From assembly GCF_029227915.1 (NCBI RefSeq), contig NC_079877.1, forward strand, positions 21,723,851-21,787,850: a stretch of 64,000 nucleotides of DNA. Direction: 5' to 3'. The position numbers and the translations under genes are program-made. The stretch's first letter is position 1, and every line of letters begins with the position of its first letter. Shown here one piece after another: positions 20,085 to 31,212 of this stretch. The notes beneath the pieces were generated by a model, which saw only the letters and a list, made by a program, of their open reading frames with translations, was not told the DNA's origin and did not search any database. Source of the stretch: Hydractinia symbiolongicarpus (Eukaryota; Cnidaria; Hydrozoa; Anthoathecata; Hydractiniidae).

Positions 20085-20129
20085 ACTCGGCAGAGTATAA
20101 AAGAGAAGAAACTCGACAGAGTATAAAAG
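20085..20129 (+). promoter_or_regulatory. Duplicated TATA promoter block
   Basis: The 19-mer ACTCGRCAGAGTATAAAAG occurs at 20085-20103 and again at 20111-20129 with one difference. Each has a TATAAAAG box. They lie about 290 bases upstream of the first Helentron frame and are followed by a degenerate AGTGAATT-rich tandem stretch (20205-20300) with about six units. Confidence 0.5.
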
Positions 20130-20390
20130 CTAGTTATTCAGAACATTCAGATATTCAGAATTAATTGAACTTACTGAACCTTGAACTTGAATTTACTTAT
20201 CGGTTAACTTAATAGTGAATTAATAGTGAAATTATTGGTGGACTTAATAGTGAACTTATCCGTGAATTTAGTAGTGAATTTATTGGTGAAATTACAAAAT
20301 GACAGAGGTTTCTCTAGCTTTTAAGATTTTTTTTCTCGATCACACGTTACCACCGCTAATATCAACCCCGCATATAAAAGCTGTCACCGT

Positions 20391-20879
20391 ATGGTACTTT
20401 TACTTTCTGGTGATGTTGAAACTAATGCCGGGCCTTGCACTATTCTAAAGTCGGTACAGGGATCTTTTCATCAAGGGGATGTTAGGCTTGGAAATTTTAC
20501 TGGTACACAATGTATGTGTAATTCCCTGTTTGCGATCGTTTGGTCGGCTCTTAAAAAAGTTTCTTTTTGGAATCCAGGTGATCTTGATCATATCCTTTAC
20601 GAAGGAACAAAGTGGTACACAAACCTAAGATACACAAACCAGTACTTTAGCGCAATTGAGCTCCCAAATAGTTTGCTTCTTGTAAATGAGGTCATACAAA
20701 TACAAAATTTAGAAAATGTTTCTCATATTATTACAGACGATAGCACTTCATTACGCACTTTTCATAATTCATCTGATTCCGATAAAGGGCAAGCAGTGCT
20801 GGGCATTGTTAGCGGCGTTAGTTTTGCTATAGTTTGGGACCACCCACAAATTTATTTATTTGATCCTCAGCCGAACTAG
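20391..20879 (+). pseudogene. Helentron N-terminal protein: 2A-like motif plus C76/USP-like cysteine protease
   Basis: Starts M-V-L-L-L-S-G-D-V-E-T-N-A-G-P, a 2A-type ribosome-skipping motif whose usual N-P-G-P is N-A-G-P. Then a protease-like domain with H-Q-G-D-V-R-L-G-N-F and the catalytic-Cys motif G-T-Q-C-M-C-N-S-L-F-A-I (about residue 45), ending Y-L-F-D-P where the catalytic His is expected. The frame breaks exactly there; the continuation L-G-Q-I-T-E-Q-G-A-S lies in the next frame. Similar protease modules occur in herpesvirus tegument proteins and in many transposons; the assignment is by motif. Confidence 0.55.
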
Positions 20880-22599
20880 TTTAGGACAAATAACTGAACA
20901 GGGTGCGTCAGCCGTTTTAAAATTTGATTCATTGCAACATGTTGAAAACTACATACGCGAAATATACGTCACCCCTGGCGAAGCAATGTGTCTTGAAACT
21001 CAATATTTCAAAATACTTACAACTGAACAGATAACTGGTAACATTATGCTTAACATTCGCAGAAAAAGAAAACTAGAACAAAACAGGAAGTACCGTCAAT
21101 CTGAGAGAGGCCGAGTGAAACAAAGAAATTCAATAGGCAAATATCAGAAAACGGAACACGGCCAAGCTAAGTTGAGCGAGTCGATAAGCAAATATCGGAA
21201 AACGGAACAGGGGCAAGCTAAGGTGAAAAAGTCAATAGTCAAATATCAGAAAACAGAAAAGGGACACGCTAAGATAAAAGAGTCGATAGACAAATATCAA
21301 AATACAGTAAATGGTCGATCCAAGCTAAGAGAGTCGAAAAGTAAATACAAAAAAACGGAACAGGGACAAGTGAAGCAAAGGGAGTCCGTAGGTAAATATC
21401 GGGAAACTGAGCAGTGCCAACAGGCACAAAAAACTGCAAAGAAACGCCATGTAGGGGAAGGTAAAGCAACAAAACGGAAGCGTGTTAACAATCTGCCTGA
21501 TTCTGATGAAAAAATAAACCAATTTAAAAAATGTGTTGGGAATAGGCCATTTTATACTTGTGTCATATGTAATCGTTCTTTATATAAGCGGTCAATTAAA
21601 TTTTTTCGCCACATCGATTATCCTGCCATTCCAGAAGAGCATTTTCGCTTCAGAGTACAAAGTTTTGACGGCAAAGAATACATATGTGCAACATGCCTTT
21701 CAAAACTTACAAAAGGAAAAATTCCTTTCCAGGCTGTATCTAATAATCTCCAAATGTTTGATCTCCTACAATCAATGAGCACATTACGACGATTGGAAAA
21801 AAAAATAATTATACGAATTGCAATAATGCCTAAAGGTCAGTGTCCTAAAATAAAAGGTGCAATATGTAATGTTCCAATAAAAGCCGATGAAATAAGCAAT
21901 GTCTTACCAAGAGGAAAGGATAATAATGGTGTAGTGCAAGTTGCGTTAAAGAAAAAACTGAATTTTAAATCTAACGTTTATTTAGAATCCGTAAGGCCAG
22001 ATGTTATTCGGGAAGTTCTTTGTTATCTGAAACTGGTTAACCCTCTTTATTCAAATATTGAAATTAATCTTACAAACATACCACCTTCCTGGATTAATTT
22101 AACATCTGAACATGAAACTGGGGAAAGTGAAAATAAAATGAACGTTGATTTTGCTATAAAATCGACAACAAAAAATAATATTGGTGATGTAAAAACCAAG
22201 ATTGAAGATTACCTGGACAATAGCGAAGAAGAGAATGAAAACCCGTTAAACGAATATCGCTTGCCTTGCCAAGAAACGTCTTTTGTTCCAACTATTCCAC
22301 ATGATCAAATTGATGATGGAAATGTTGTTATTGCTCCAGGAGAGAACAAATTTCCCATACCAATAGTTTCTGATGAGCATTGTGAAGAACTTTTCCACCC
22401 CTATCTATTTCCAACAGGTAAATTTGGATATCACACGAAAAGACAAGTACCACTTTCCCCAACCAAGTATTTCAACCAAAGATTACTGAACTATAGACAG
22501 AAGTGTGCCTCTGATACTGACTATATATTCTTTGCTCATGCAGTGACTCAACATCTTAATTTAAATAGTCGCATAAACATCGCTTTGCAAAAAATTTAA
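20860..22599 (+). pseudogene. Helentron Rep N-terminal region: 17-residue basic repeats, zinc finger, DUF6570-like
   Basis: 579 codons (the frame opens with TTG; no proper start). First 40 residues finish the protease domain. Residues about 75-195 are seven units of a 17-residue repeat, K-Y-x-K-T-E-x-G-x-x-K-x-x-x-S-I-x. Then a C-x2-C pair (C-V-I-C-N-R-S-L and C-A-T-C-L-S-K-L) forms a zinc finger, followed by a region with N-V-P-I and L-P-R typical of Helitron N-terminal domains, and a late P-Y-L-F-P-T-G-like block (H-P-Y-L-F-P-T-G). Ends at 22599 by a stop. Confidence 0.6.
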
Positions 22600-22624
22600 A
22601 GCAGATGGTCTTACAGCAGGAAAA

Positions 22625-23344
22625 ATGTCTGCGAATTTTAAAGAAAGAGTTAAATCGTTTATAGCCAGTGACGACGCTTTTACGTTTATGAACACGTTGA
22701 AAGGAACTCCTGCATATTGGAAACGATTTTTCTTTGAAGTTTTGGCTATGGTAAAACAGCTAGGACTTCCAACATTTTTTATGACTTTGTCCTGTGCAGA
22801 CTTAAAATGGAATGAACTGGTTAAAATCATTACTAAATTAAAAGATAATGACAAATCTGAAGAAGAAATCGAAAATCTAAATTATTATCAAAGAACAGAG
22901 ATTCTTAACAGTAATCCAGTTCTTCTAGCAAGACATTTCCAATACAGAGTTGAGACATGTTTTAAAACCATAGTTGTCAACGGGCCATTAGGTAAAGTAA
23001 ACTACTACGCGATTAGAGTTGAATTTCAGGTTAGAGGTAGCCCACATATCCACTCTTTATTATGGGTTGTTAATGCACCAATTTTAAGTAGCGATAACAA
23101 AAAACAATATATTGCCTTTGTGGATAACATAGTTAAATGTCAGCTTCCTAATAAAGACAGCAACCCAGATCTCTACAAACTAGTTTCGACATATCAAATC
23201 AAACACATTCTCATTCTAAATCTTGTCGTAAATATAAAAACAAGAATTGTCGATACTCTTTCGGCAAGTTTTTTACAGACCGTACAATTGTTGCTGAGCC
23301 TTTACCTGATAACCTCTCAAAGAAAGAAAGAGAAACACGGTTAA
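22625..23344 (+). pseudogene. Helentron Rep domain with HUH motif
   Basis: Rolling-circle nuclease domain. L-P-T-F-F-M-T-L-S-C-A-D is the first Rep motif; the metal-binding HUH motif is visible as R-G-S-P-H-I-H-S-L-L-W-V near residue 140. The frame is lost after about residue 190 (F-S-K-like Lys/Arg-rich stretch), where the Cys/His part C-R-K-Y-K-N-K-N-C-R-Y continues out of frame. Confidence 0.75.
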
Positions 23345-23394
23345 AAGAAAGAAAGGCTATACTAGAAAAAGTAAAAACTTACATAGATTCAAAT

Positions 23395-24165
23395 TTGAAT
23401 CCAAGATTTAATAATATTTTTCATCCAGATGAACCGAATTATAACCAACTTGGTACAATTGAACAAATCCTTCAAAGTTTAGCGATAACAAAAAAAGAAT
23501 ATGAAAACGCACTAAGCATCTCGCCTGATACAGGATTTCAAATTCACTTCCAAAGGCTTCCAGATTCTTGTTTTATCAATAATTATTTTACTGAAGGTTT
23601 GAAGGCATGGGAAGCTAACATAGACATTCAACCTGTTCTTGATTTTTATAAAGCAGTTTCTTACATGTGTGCTTATTTGTCGAAAGCTGAAAATGAATCT
23701 TCAGAGGCAATGAAAAAAGCTGCATCGCAGGCACTAGAAACTGGTGATTCATTATTTGAACAGATGAAGTCAGTCGCAAATGCGTATCGAAATCATCGCG
23801 AAATGTCAGTTCAAGAAGCAGTAGCTACCATAATGCCAGAAATATGGTTACGAAAGACATTTCCAGCTGTAGATTTTGCAAATAGTAACATTCCTGAGAA
23901 GCGATACAGGGTTTGTCGTAACAAAGAAAAAATTTTAAGTTTACCACCAGACAGTACGGATATTTTTAAACGAAACATGTTGAATAGATACATGGATAGA
24001 CCAAATTTAGAATTTAGGCAGATACCCCATGTTGGAACAAATGTGTTATGCTGAGTTCTTGTCAAGCTATTCTATGAAAATAAAACCGAAACCAGAAGAT
24101 GAAAATGACAGTCAACCAAAAGTATTTAAAGAAATAATAGCTGAGATTCTAGTCGAATCTCCTTA
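23395..24165 (+). pseudogene. Helentron Rep C-terminal part with Tyr motif
   Basis: Contains H-F-Q-R-L-P-D-S-C-F-I-N-N-Y and the paired tyrosine motif A-V-S-Y-M-C-A-Y-L-S-K, the catalytic Tyr region of Helitron Rep. Then M-S-V-Q-E-A and M-P-E-I-W-L-R-K, as usual upstream of the helicase. The frame closes at 24054; homologous sequence continues in other frames to about 24165. Confidence 0.7.
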
Positions 24166-24223
24166 ACCAAAAAACTATACCTCTGATTTCATCAAAAGAA
24201 ATGTTGAACTTGCGAAAAGAAAA

Positions 24224-24766
24224 ATGTGTTCTAAGATACCTAGTCGAGACAAAAATTCAGAAGGATATGCACATCATTTGCTCTTTATGTTTTATCCTTT
24301 TCGCCAGGAAGCAGAATTGTTAAGTGAAAACTCGGGTACTTACTTAGAGAAATTATTGGAAAACGGTGTATTAGAAATTAAAAATACAAATAAAAGAATA
24401 TGCGAACCATTTGGTGAACTTGTTGAAGAAGCAATGATAAATTTTCACGCAAATGTAAATAATCTTGATTCTTTCGCCGAACAGGAAAACGACGATGTTA
24501 CTGATGAGATTAGTAATATAAGCAACCATGACACTGACGAAATTCGAAGTGAAACCGAAAACATCCTAGTTTTTGGAAACACTTTTTCATCTATTACTGA
24601 GCCTGGAATTTCCGAAGACGAACTCCATGAAAAGATTCGAATATTAAATAAAACACAAAGGCAAATTTTTGAAGTGGTAAATGATTGGGTTAGAACTTAC
24701 GTAAAAGGTTTAGTTTTCAAACTATGGTTTCAAACAAGCTACTTTTACATATTCATCAACGGCTAA
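24224..24766 (+). pseudogene. Helentron linker and helicase N-terminus, truncated before Walker A
   Basis: Reads through an acidic linker and ends L-N-K-T-Q-R-Q-I-F-E-V-V-N-D-W, the Pif1-type Q motif. The ATP-binding loop that should follow within 30-50 residues is absent: the sequence jumps to V-S-N-K-L-L-L-H-I-H-Q-R-L, which belongs downstream of Walker B. So motifs I and II appear deleted. Confidence 0.6.
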
Positions 24767-26052
24767 CCGAAATATTTGGATGCGCAGATGACATTCCATT
24801 TGCAGGAATATCTGTTATAGCATGTGGCGATTTCTACCAACTTCCACCAATTCAAGCAAGGCCAGTTTACGCAGAATACAAAGATGCATTATTAAATCTT
24901 TCACATTGCTGGAAGCATTTTAAGATTGCTGAACTAACGGAAGTTATGAGACAGCGTGGTCAACATTTGATTGAATTATTAAACAATATCAGAGTAGGAA
25001 AATTAGAAAGGCGACACGAAGATTTACTAAAATCTAAATTTATTTCACCAAATGACCCACATTACCCCAAAAATGCAATTCATATATTTGCTGAAAATCA
25101 ACCCGCCTCTGAGCATAACAAAAAAATGCTTAATAGCATAACATCGGACGAAATAAATATCGAAGCTATTGACAAAATTCCAGAAAATATACCCGTGCAA
25201 TTAGTCCAAAATCTTAATTCTCGCACTCAAATGGAAACAGGTGGACTTGCGCGAAACCTTCTGTTAAAACTTCATGCAAAAGTCATGTTGACGTCAAATA
25301 TTGATGTATCTGATAGACTCATTAACGGACAGATAGGTACTGTTCATCGGTTGAAAATCGATAGCTCAGGAAATGTAACAAGAATATATTTGAAAATGGA
25401 AGACCTGTATACTGGACTTAAAGCTGTGAGAACAGATCCATATGCTATTCAAGAAAATGTTGTTCCAATTAACAGAGTAGAGAAAGAAATCAAATTTAAC
25501 AAACATAATCCATCTTCACCTTCTATGAGACGGTTGCAATTCCCACTAATGCTGTCATGGGCCTGCACTGTTCACAAGGTTCAAGGAAAAACGTTTGATA
25601 AAATTGTTGTCTGTTTTGATTTATTAAAACAACGAGCCTTTCACTCAGGACAAATCTATGTTGCATTAAGTCGAGTCACAAGTTTAGACGGTTTATACCT
25701 AACGGGTACATTTGCTAAATCAACCATTAAGTCAGACACACGAGCAACAGAGCAATACAATTACATGCGAGAACATTCAAAATTGACACAAAAAGAAAAT
25801 GGTGTAATTAGCGAAAATTCTATTATGGTCACTTTGCTTAATACAAGATCCTACAACAAGCATAAAAGCGATATTAAATCCGACCGCGTTCTCATGGAAA
25901 GTGATTTATTATGCCTAACGGAAACTCAGATACCATTTAATTCATACTGCGACACAAAACTAGATTACTTTACTTTAATTCCGAACAACAATGTGGACAA
26001 ATGTTCTAGTCTATTGGTCATAATGAAACTATACAATTGTTTGATGTTGTAA
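24724..26052 (+). pseudogene. Pif1-like helicase C-terminal motifs fused to start of EEP endonuclease
   Basis: Motif III is A-C-G-D-F-Y-Q-L-P-P; motif V/VI region is T-V-H-K-V-Q-G-K-T-F-D-K and Y-V-A-L-S-R-V. After residue about 360 the EEP fold begins: L-L-N-T-R-S-Y-N-K-H and S-D-L-L-C-L-T-E-T-Q. The frame ends at 26052 with a shift into the next segment. Lacks its own start. Confidence 0.75.
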
Positions 26053-26540
26053 AAATTCCTGGTGCAATATTTTTTAGAATGACAAAAAGAACGTTTCACG
26101 AAAACGCTATTAATGTTTTGCTTCTATATCGTAAAAATTCCCTCAATAGAGATGAGTCATTATACCTTATTCAATATTTTTTGGGAAATGAAACTGTTGA
26201 TATTATACTCGGAGATTTTAATGTGAATGCATTTAGCGATGAAAACTATTTCCTTGATTTTCTTACTGGATATAAACAAGTCGTAACCTCGCCAACTCAT
26301 ATATCAGGTTCACTTATTGACCATGTCTATATCCGTGAGAATGTTTTAAATACTCTTAATGTCGAGACCTTCGTTAAAACTGTCTATTTCAGTGATCACG
26401 ATGCAATCAGGCTTAAATTCTCTCTCTCTGATTTGAAAAAAAACAACATATGGAACATAAAATCTTTACAGACGACTTCAAACAACTTTTTTCTTCGTGT
26501 TTTTAACCTCCTTTATTTTTTTGGCATTTTAAACTTTTAA
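26037..26540 (+). pseudogene. EEP endonuclease C-terminal half of Helentron
   Basis: Contains I-I-L-G-D-F-N-V-N-A (catalytic Asp/Asn), a conserved S-P-T-H-I-S-G-S-L-I-D-H-V-Y and F-S-D-H-D-A-I-R, the standard order of the endonuclease/exonuclease/phosphatase family. The fold would cut DNA during transposition. Ends at 26540 after a hydrophobic, low-complexity tail that looks like read-through into non-coding DNA. Confidence 0.75.
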
Positions 26541-29500
26541 ATTACTACTGTCCTCGATCGCAACGCATATAATTGCTTTCCAACACGTTTGCTTAAGGCG
26601 GAAATCTTCAAGCCACAGGGCTTCTTGTTCTACTTAATAAACCAAGTTCTCTTCCCAATGTGTAGTTTCAGTCGGACCAGCTAAATGCATGTTCCAATTT
26701 TAAACAACTGATCTAACTACTTAACAAGTGTAGAAAAAAATGTTGGTCTGTTATGTATAGCTAGCTAGCAGACACACCACACTTGTACAAAATTTAGCCA
26801 CAAACGTCACAGCAAACTAGAAAAATGTGATGTTTTGAAGTAAATTTTGAGTCTAAAATCAACACAAAAAGAATTTACAGCTAAATGAAATTATCCATAA
26901 GACATATTTTGATAAAGATCCTAAAAACGTACTAGCCAAAGACAAATGTTAAGTAAGTAGCTATATAATACATTTAGATAATAAATAAGTAGACTAATTT
27001 CTGGTTACTTGGGCCAGACATTAGATTGCTAAGGCCTTTCTTCATCACAAGTTTCTCAGGTGGTTGTTTTAAGCACCTTATTTTACCAATTCAACTGGGA
27101 AAGTTCCTAGCTGAGGGAAGGGCAGGGATCGTAGCGTAATTATAAGGACTGAAGTTTGTTAAGCAAGATGCTTAATTTTTGACACAATTTTAGACCTAGT
27201 TTTATCAACTGGGTTGCTGATAAAAAATTATGTAGCCAAATTTTGTAATACCTTAAAAACATATTTCAATCGATTTTATTTCCTTACTTAATATATAACT
27301 ACCTAGCTAGATGCCACAATCTAAGACTTACACTTTTCCCCAAAGAGGTACTAGACATGTAAATTATAAAGCTAGCCAGCTAAATTCAGCCTAGGTTGTC
27401 TTCTTGTATCAGTATATCCTAAGGAAATTAGCTTTATCACACGTTACCACATTTTGTTGATAAGTAATGTTTCATTTCATCACTACAAAATATAGTTTCA
27501 GCAAATAATAACTTGGTTTGAAATAAAACTTTCGACAGTCAAGCGTTGAAAAACATAAAAAACCAAACGACATCGTTCTCAACATGTGCATGTGAAGAAC
27601 GAGGACTCGATCAAGTTGCTCCTACTAACTGCAAAATTGTAATGGCGAGAGAAATCATTATTTATTTATAGTAACTAATATACTGGTTACGAAAAGCAGC
27701 CTGTACCAGGGTCTTGTTTAGCCGTCAAGTGAGCGCTAGCGGCTTTGGCATAGGCAACAAACCCCAGGGACGAGGATGGCCAAACGGGTGTCTAAATTAA
27801 GAAACAATGGAATATCTTCTCTCTATTGTGCAGTACACACAAGTACAGTACACACAAAATAATAAAACAAGAAAAAGTTGAAGATCAAAATGTAAAAATG
27901 TTGAATAACAAGTGACGGGCAATTTTTTTTTATTTTTACTACATAACTTGCTGAACAAAGTTGTGAGTAAAGATACAGTTAAGATTCGTAAGTAAAAATG
28001 AAGCCACCATATTGCGCGTTCGATTTGTTGTTCAATATTTCCGGTCTGTATATTAATCAAATTTGGCGCCAGTTCATCACAACAAACGTTATCGTTTCAA
28101 GCTGGTAGTATGTTACAAAAAAGGGATTCAAAACATGAAAAAAATATTGTTGTTGCATATGAAAAATATTTCTTAAGTTCCAAAAAGTTCAAACAAAGGT
28201 TATAAAATGCTGCTACTACTATATTACGTAAAACATTCTTGCTTATTTTGACTGAGAGATTTTTTTGAAGTTTACTGATAAGTACACGCAAAACCTACTT
28301 ACTTTCCCATCATACATCCATGACAATTCTGTAAAAATGTTGCAAGGAGGATATATAGATACTTAGTCGTAAAATATAGTTCCAAAATCACGTTAGTAAA
28401 GTTATCTTAAGATAACTGTATTAATGTGACTTTGAAATGTCACGTATAGTTGTTTATTTGTTATTCTAGTAGTTATCCTAGCCGATTTTAGGATTTAGAA
28501 ATCTATATTTTTTTTCTTGCTTTAAGGCGCGTAATCACCTTGTTGTTGGTCCCTATTTTATTGTAAAAACTGAAACATATAGATGAGAAAACATTATCCT
28601 GAAAATAATATTGAAAAGTGAAGATCAGAACATGTTCAAATTCTTTACTGAAATAGCAAACTCACCCTAATTTTCTCCACCTACAGAGCCATTCATTCAT
28701 TCATTCATTCCACGATTCACACGATCATAAACGCACGGCAACACCGACCACGTGCTTACTGGGTATATATTATCACACAAAGTTTAATCAATGAGGGAGA
28801 ACATGTGTAGCTGCATTTCCATTGTAATGGTTATATTATATATATCAACAAAGTGTCGACTATGATAAAACGATCAAAGTTTCTGTATTATTCTCTATGA
28901 ATTAAACATTTTAACTTACTTAAATTCTTGGCCGGGAACGAGTGACCAAGGAAATCGTTAAATATGGTGACTGGAAAAAACAACAAGAACTTTAGGAAGT
29001 TAAAGTACCATTATTTCCAGTTCTAGTAACTTTTAAATCTTCAAATTTTCAGGATAGTCATACCTTATCCTGAGGGAAAAGTGGATATGTTCGTCTTTAA
29101 AGTTGCCAAAAATGGATGTCTCAGATGTTAATCGAAAAACTTAAAACGTCGCGACGTCGATAACAATAATATAACGTCATTAATGAGGCCATTAATTACC
29201 ATGAACTTATAACTATACTTATAACCTCGATCCCAGGATCAGTTGTCTCCTTTTGCATATTGTAAAGCGAGACGAACCTTCACGTCATGGGGACGAGGTT
29301 TTATGAGGACATATAAATTGAAATAAAACCGTGAATAGACGTTTTGAAAATATAGCAATAGTATTGTATTCATATTTAAAGGAGACAAGTATTTCAACGA
29401 AGTTGTTGACAATTTGAACTAATAAGTAGTTATTATTTCTTGTGGTGTGAGTTGTTTCTTTTGCAGCCACATTATTTTGTTGACGTGCCGGGGCTATGAG

Positions 29501-30884
29501 AATTAACCTTTAAGATTAAAAACACTCGTTAATTTAAAGTGTTTCCCTTTTATTTTACCAGGTAAGAAAGGTATTAACGTACCAAGTGAACAAAATGTAT
29601 CGCAACCTTCTTGAACTGGATAATATTTGAGTGACAATCCCATTTTAAGAGTATCCGATGGTTTAATATCGCTTAATAAAAAATCATCAAAACGTCATCT
29701 AAAAAGGTTTGTTATTGCTACCGTTTCTTATTTTTTACGCTGCTCTTACTGTTGCTGTTTTTTGTTGTTTTTTTTAATCAACGTAGAAACCGTCGCGTAC
29801 AAATAATTTATCATTTGAATAACTCAGAAGCGTCAGAAAGGTAAAACAATAGATCAGTCATAAGTGGTTACGCATCTATTGAGAATGTTATTTTTACAAC
29901 AGTTTGTCAGTAAAAAAACGAAAAGACCGTTTCTGTCTATTGCGCCAATACCTATTATTTTCTCTTCCAGACAAAATGTCTCCCAAAGGATAAGTAATGT
30001 CATTCAGAACTTTTGTACGTTAATTGAAAGGCAATGATTTCTTAGATCAAAAGTCCGAACCTGAACCTGAGACCAGTGAATGAAGTGACCTGTGAACGAA
30101 GTTGCAACCGATAACTGGTTTAACATAGCGCCCATTCACACATTTATGTACCTAGACCTAAATAGGTGCATCGAATTTTATTTTCTCATTATTGCATAAC
30201 GCAAACAATATTTTAGGATGACAATAAAATCTTCTCGAAAATAAAACTATTAGCATATTGTTATGGATGAAGAGGTTCATTCAAATCCAAATATGATATA
30301 TAAGGCAGAGATTTGTTTCTTATAAAAAATGCTAATAGGAGAGTTTCTTATAGCTTAGCGTTTTTTTTCGTCAATTTTTACGATAATAAATCGGCCAGTT
30401 TTGTACCCGCAAAGATCAAAATAACGAAAGTCTCTGGGGCTTCCCCCTGGATCACACTTGGGGAGGCTAACAGCCCCCCCTAAGACCCTGGTAATATCAA
30501 CCCTTTATCTAAACATTGCTATTGCAGCAATATTTAGATTAAGTCTTGAAAAACTCTAGATCCACCCCTAATGGGATTTTACTCTCTGAAGGTAGCTGCT
30601 GTTAAAAATTTCATGCGCCACATTTCAATGCTGCAATTGCACCAAAATTCTTGTTTGCTGGAAGTATGAAAAAGTGCTACTCTTCTTTTCACTTGCGTTA
30701 ATGCACGGAAGTTAAAAGCCGTAGAGTGCGGCACAACCAATAAAATAACATAAAAGTAAATTTTCTACGGTCATAAATCTCTAGATTTTTAGTTATTGGC
30801 TCATTAGCAAAAAAATTCAGAGGCCTGGATCGAGCAAACGATTGTCATTTTGGCAAAAAAAATTTATGTTAATCAATAATAGTG
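26541..30884. other. Intergenic DNA with fragments of dispersed repeats
   Basis: No gene recognised. It holds a CCAGGGTCTTGT repeat block (27707-27790, second copy at 17698), a CATT microsatellite (28691-28709) and a degenerate Helitron fragment at about 29085-29290 (AAGTGGATATGTTC... and ATGAGGCCATTAATTACC), plus a short GGGGCTTCCCCC stretch at 30438. Nothing else is supported. Confidence 0.4.
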
Positions 30885-31212
30885 AGTAAGTAAGTAAGTA
30901 AGTAAGTAAGTCTTTATAATATCTAGTAAGTAAGTAAGTAAGTAACGGGAAGTTTTAACGTCTTGGGGATTCCATCCTCCTAACGGTTGGCTCTTCCTCC
31001 CCTCCGACTGTAACCATGTTACATTACCGCCAGAGATACGTATAGCATTGCTCTAACTTGCTTGCCTGCCACACAAGCCGGTTAGCGGTCAGTAGATGGC
31101 ACCAAATGGGCTGACAACACTGCATTTAAAGTGCGCCGAAGTGGAGACTCGAACCTGAAACCTTATGATTACAAGTCGAATGCGCTACCACTACACCATC
31201 TCCGCTATGCAT
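30885..31212 (-). mobile_element. tRNA-derived SINE with TTAC-repeat tail
   Basis: Reading the minus strand from 31212: a tRNA-like head with an A-box-like TGGTGTAGTGG, an anticodon loop CTTGTAA (Thr, TGT) and B box GGTTCGAGTCT, ending at about 31131. A unique body of about 170 bases follows, then a tail of TTAC units (30885-30942, one interruption). The tRNA arms pair poorly, so this is a SINE head and not a functional tRNA. Pol III transcription is inferred from the boxes. Confidence 0.65.

Larger units (their letters stand above)
20085..26540 (+). mobile_element. Degenerate Helentron (Rep-helicase-endonuclease Helitron class)
   Basis: All coding parts lie on the plus strand in the order protease-like, basic repeat/zinc, Rep HUH, Pif1-like helicase, EEP endonuclease. 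The EEP domain fused after the helicase defines the Helentron class. Frames are broken at about 20865, 22600, 23345, 24056, 24760 and 26045. The termini were not identified: no CTAG-plus-hairpin end is seen after 26540, consistent with Helentron ends differing from those of canonical Helitrons. Confidence 0.8.

Noticed and set aside
21269-21522. Minus-strand open frames opposite the basic repeat region
   Set aside because: Mirror frames of the 17-residue repeat; Phe/Leu-rich with no independent signal.
20391-26540. Helentron as master of the non-autonomous CTAG Helitrons
   Set aside because: The CTAG-plus-hairpin end of the short copies is not found at the Helentron, so no shared terminus supports the link.
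31131-31212. Functional tRNA-Thr (TGT) gene on the minus strand
   Set aside because: A/B boxes and anticodon loop are present, but the T-arm and acceptor arm do not pair, and a SINE body and tail follow.
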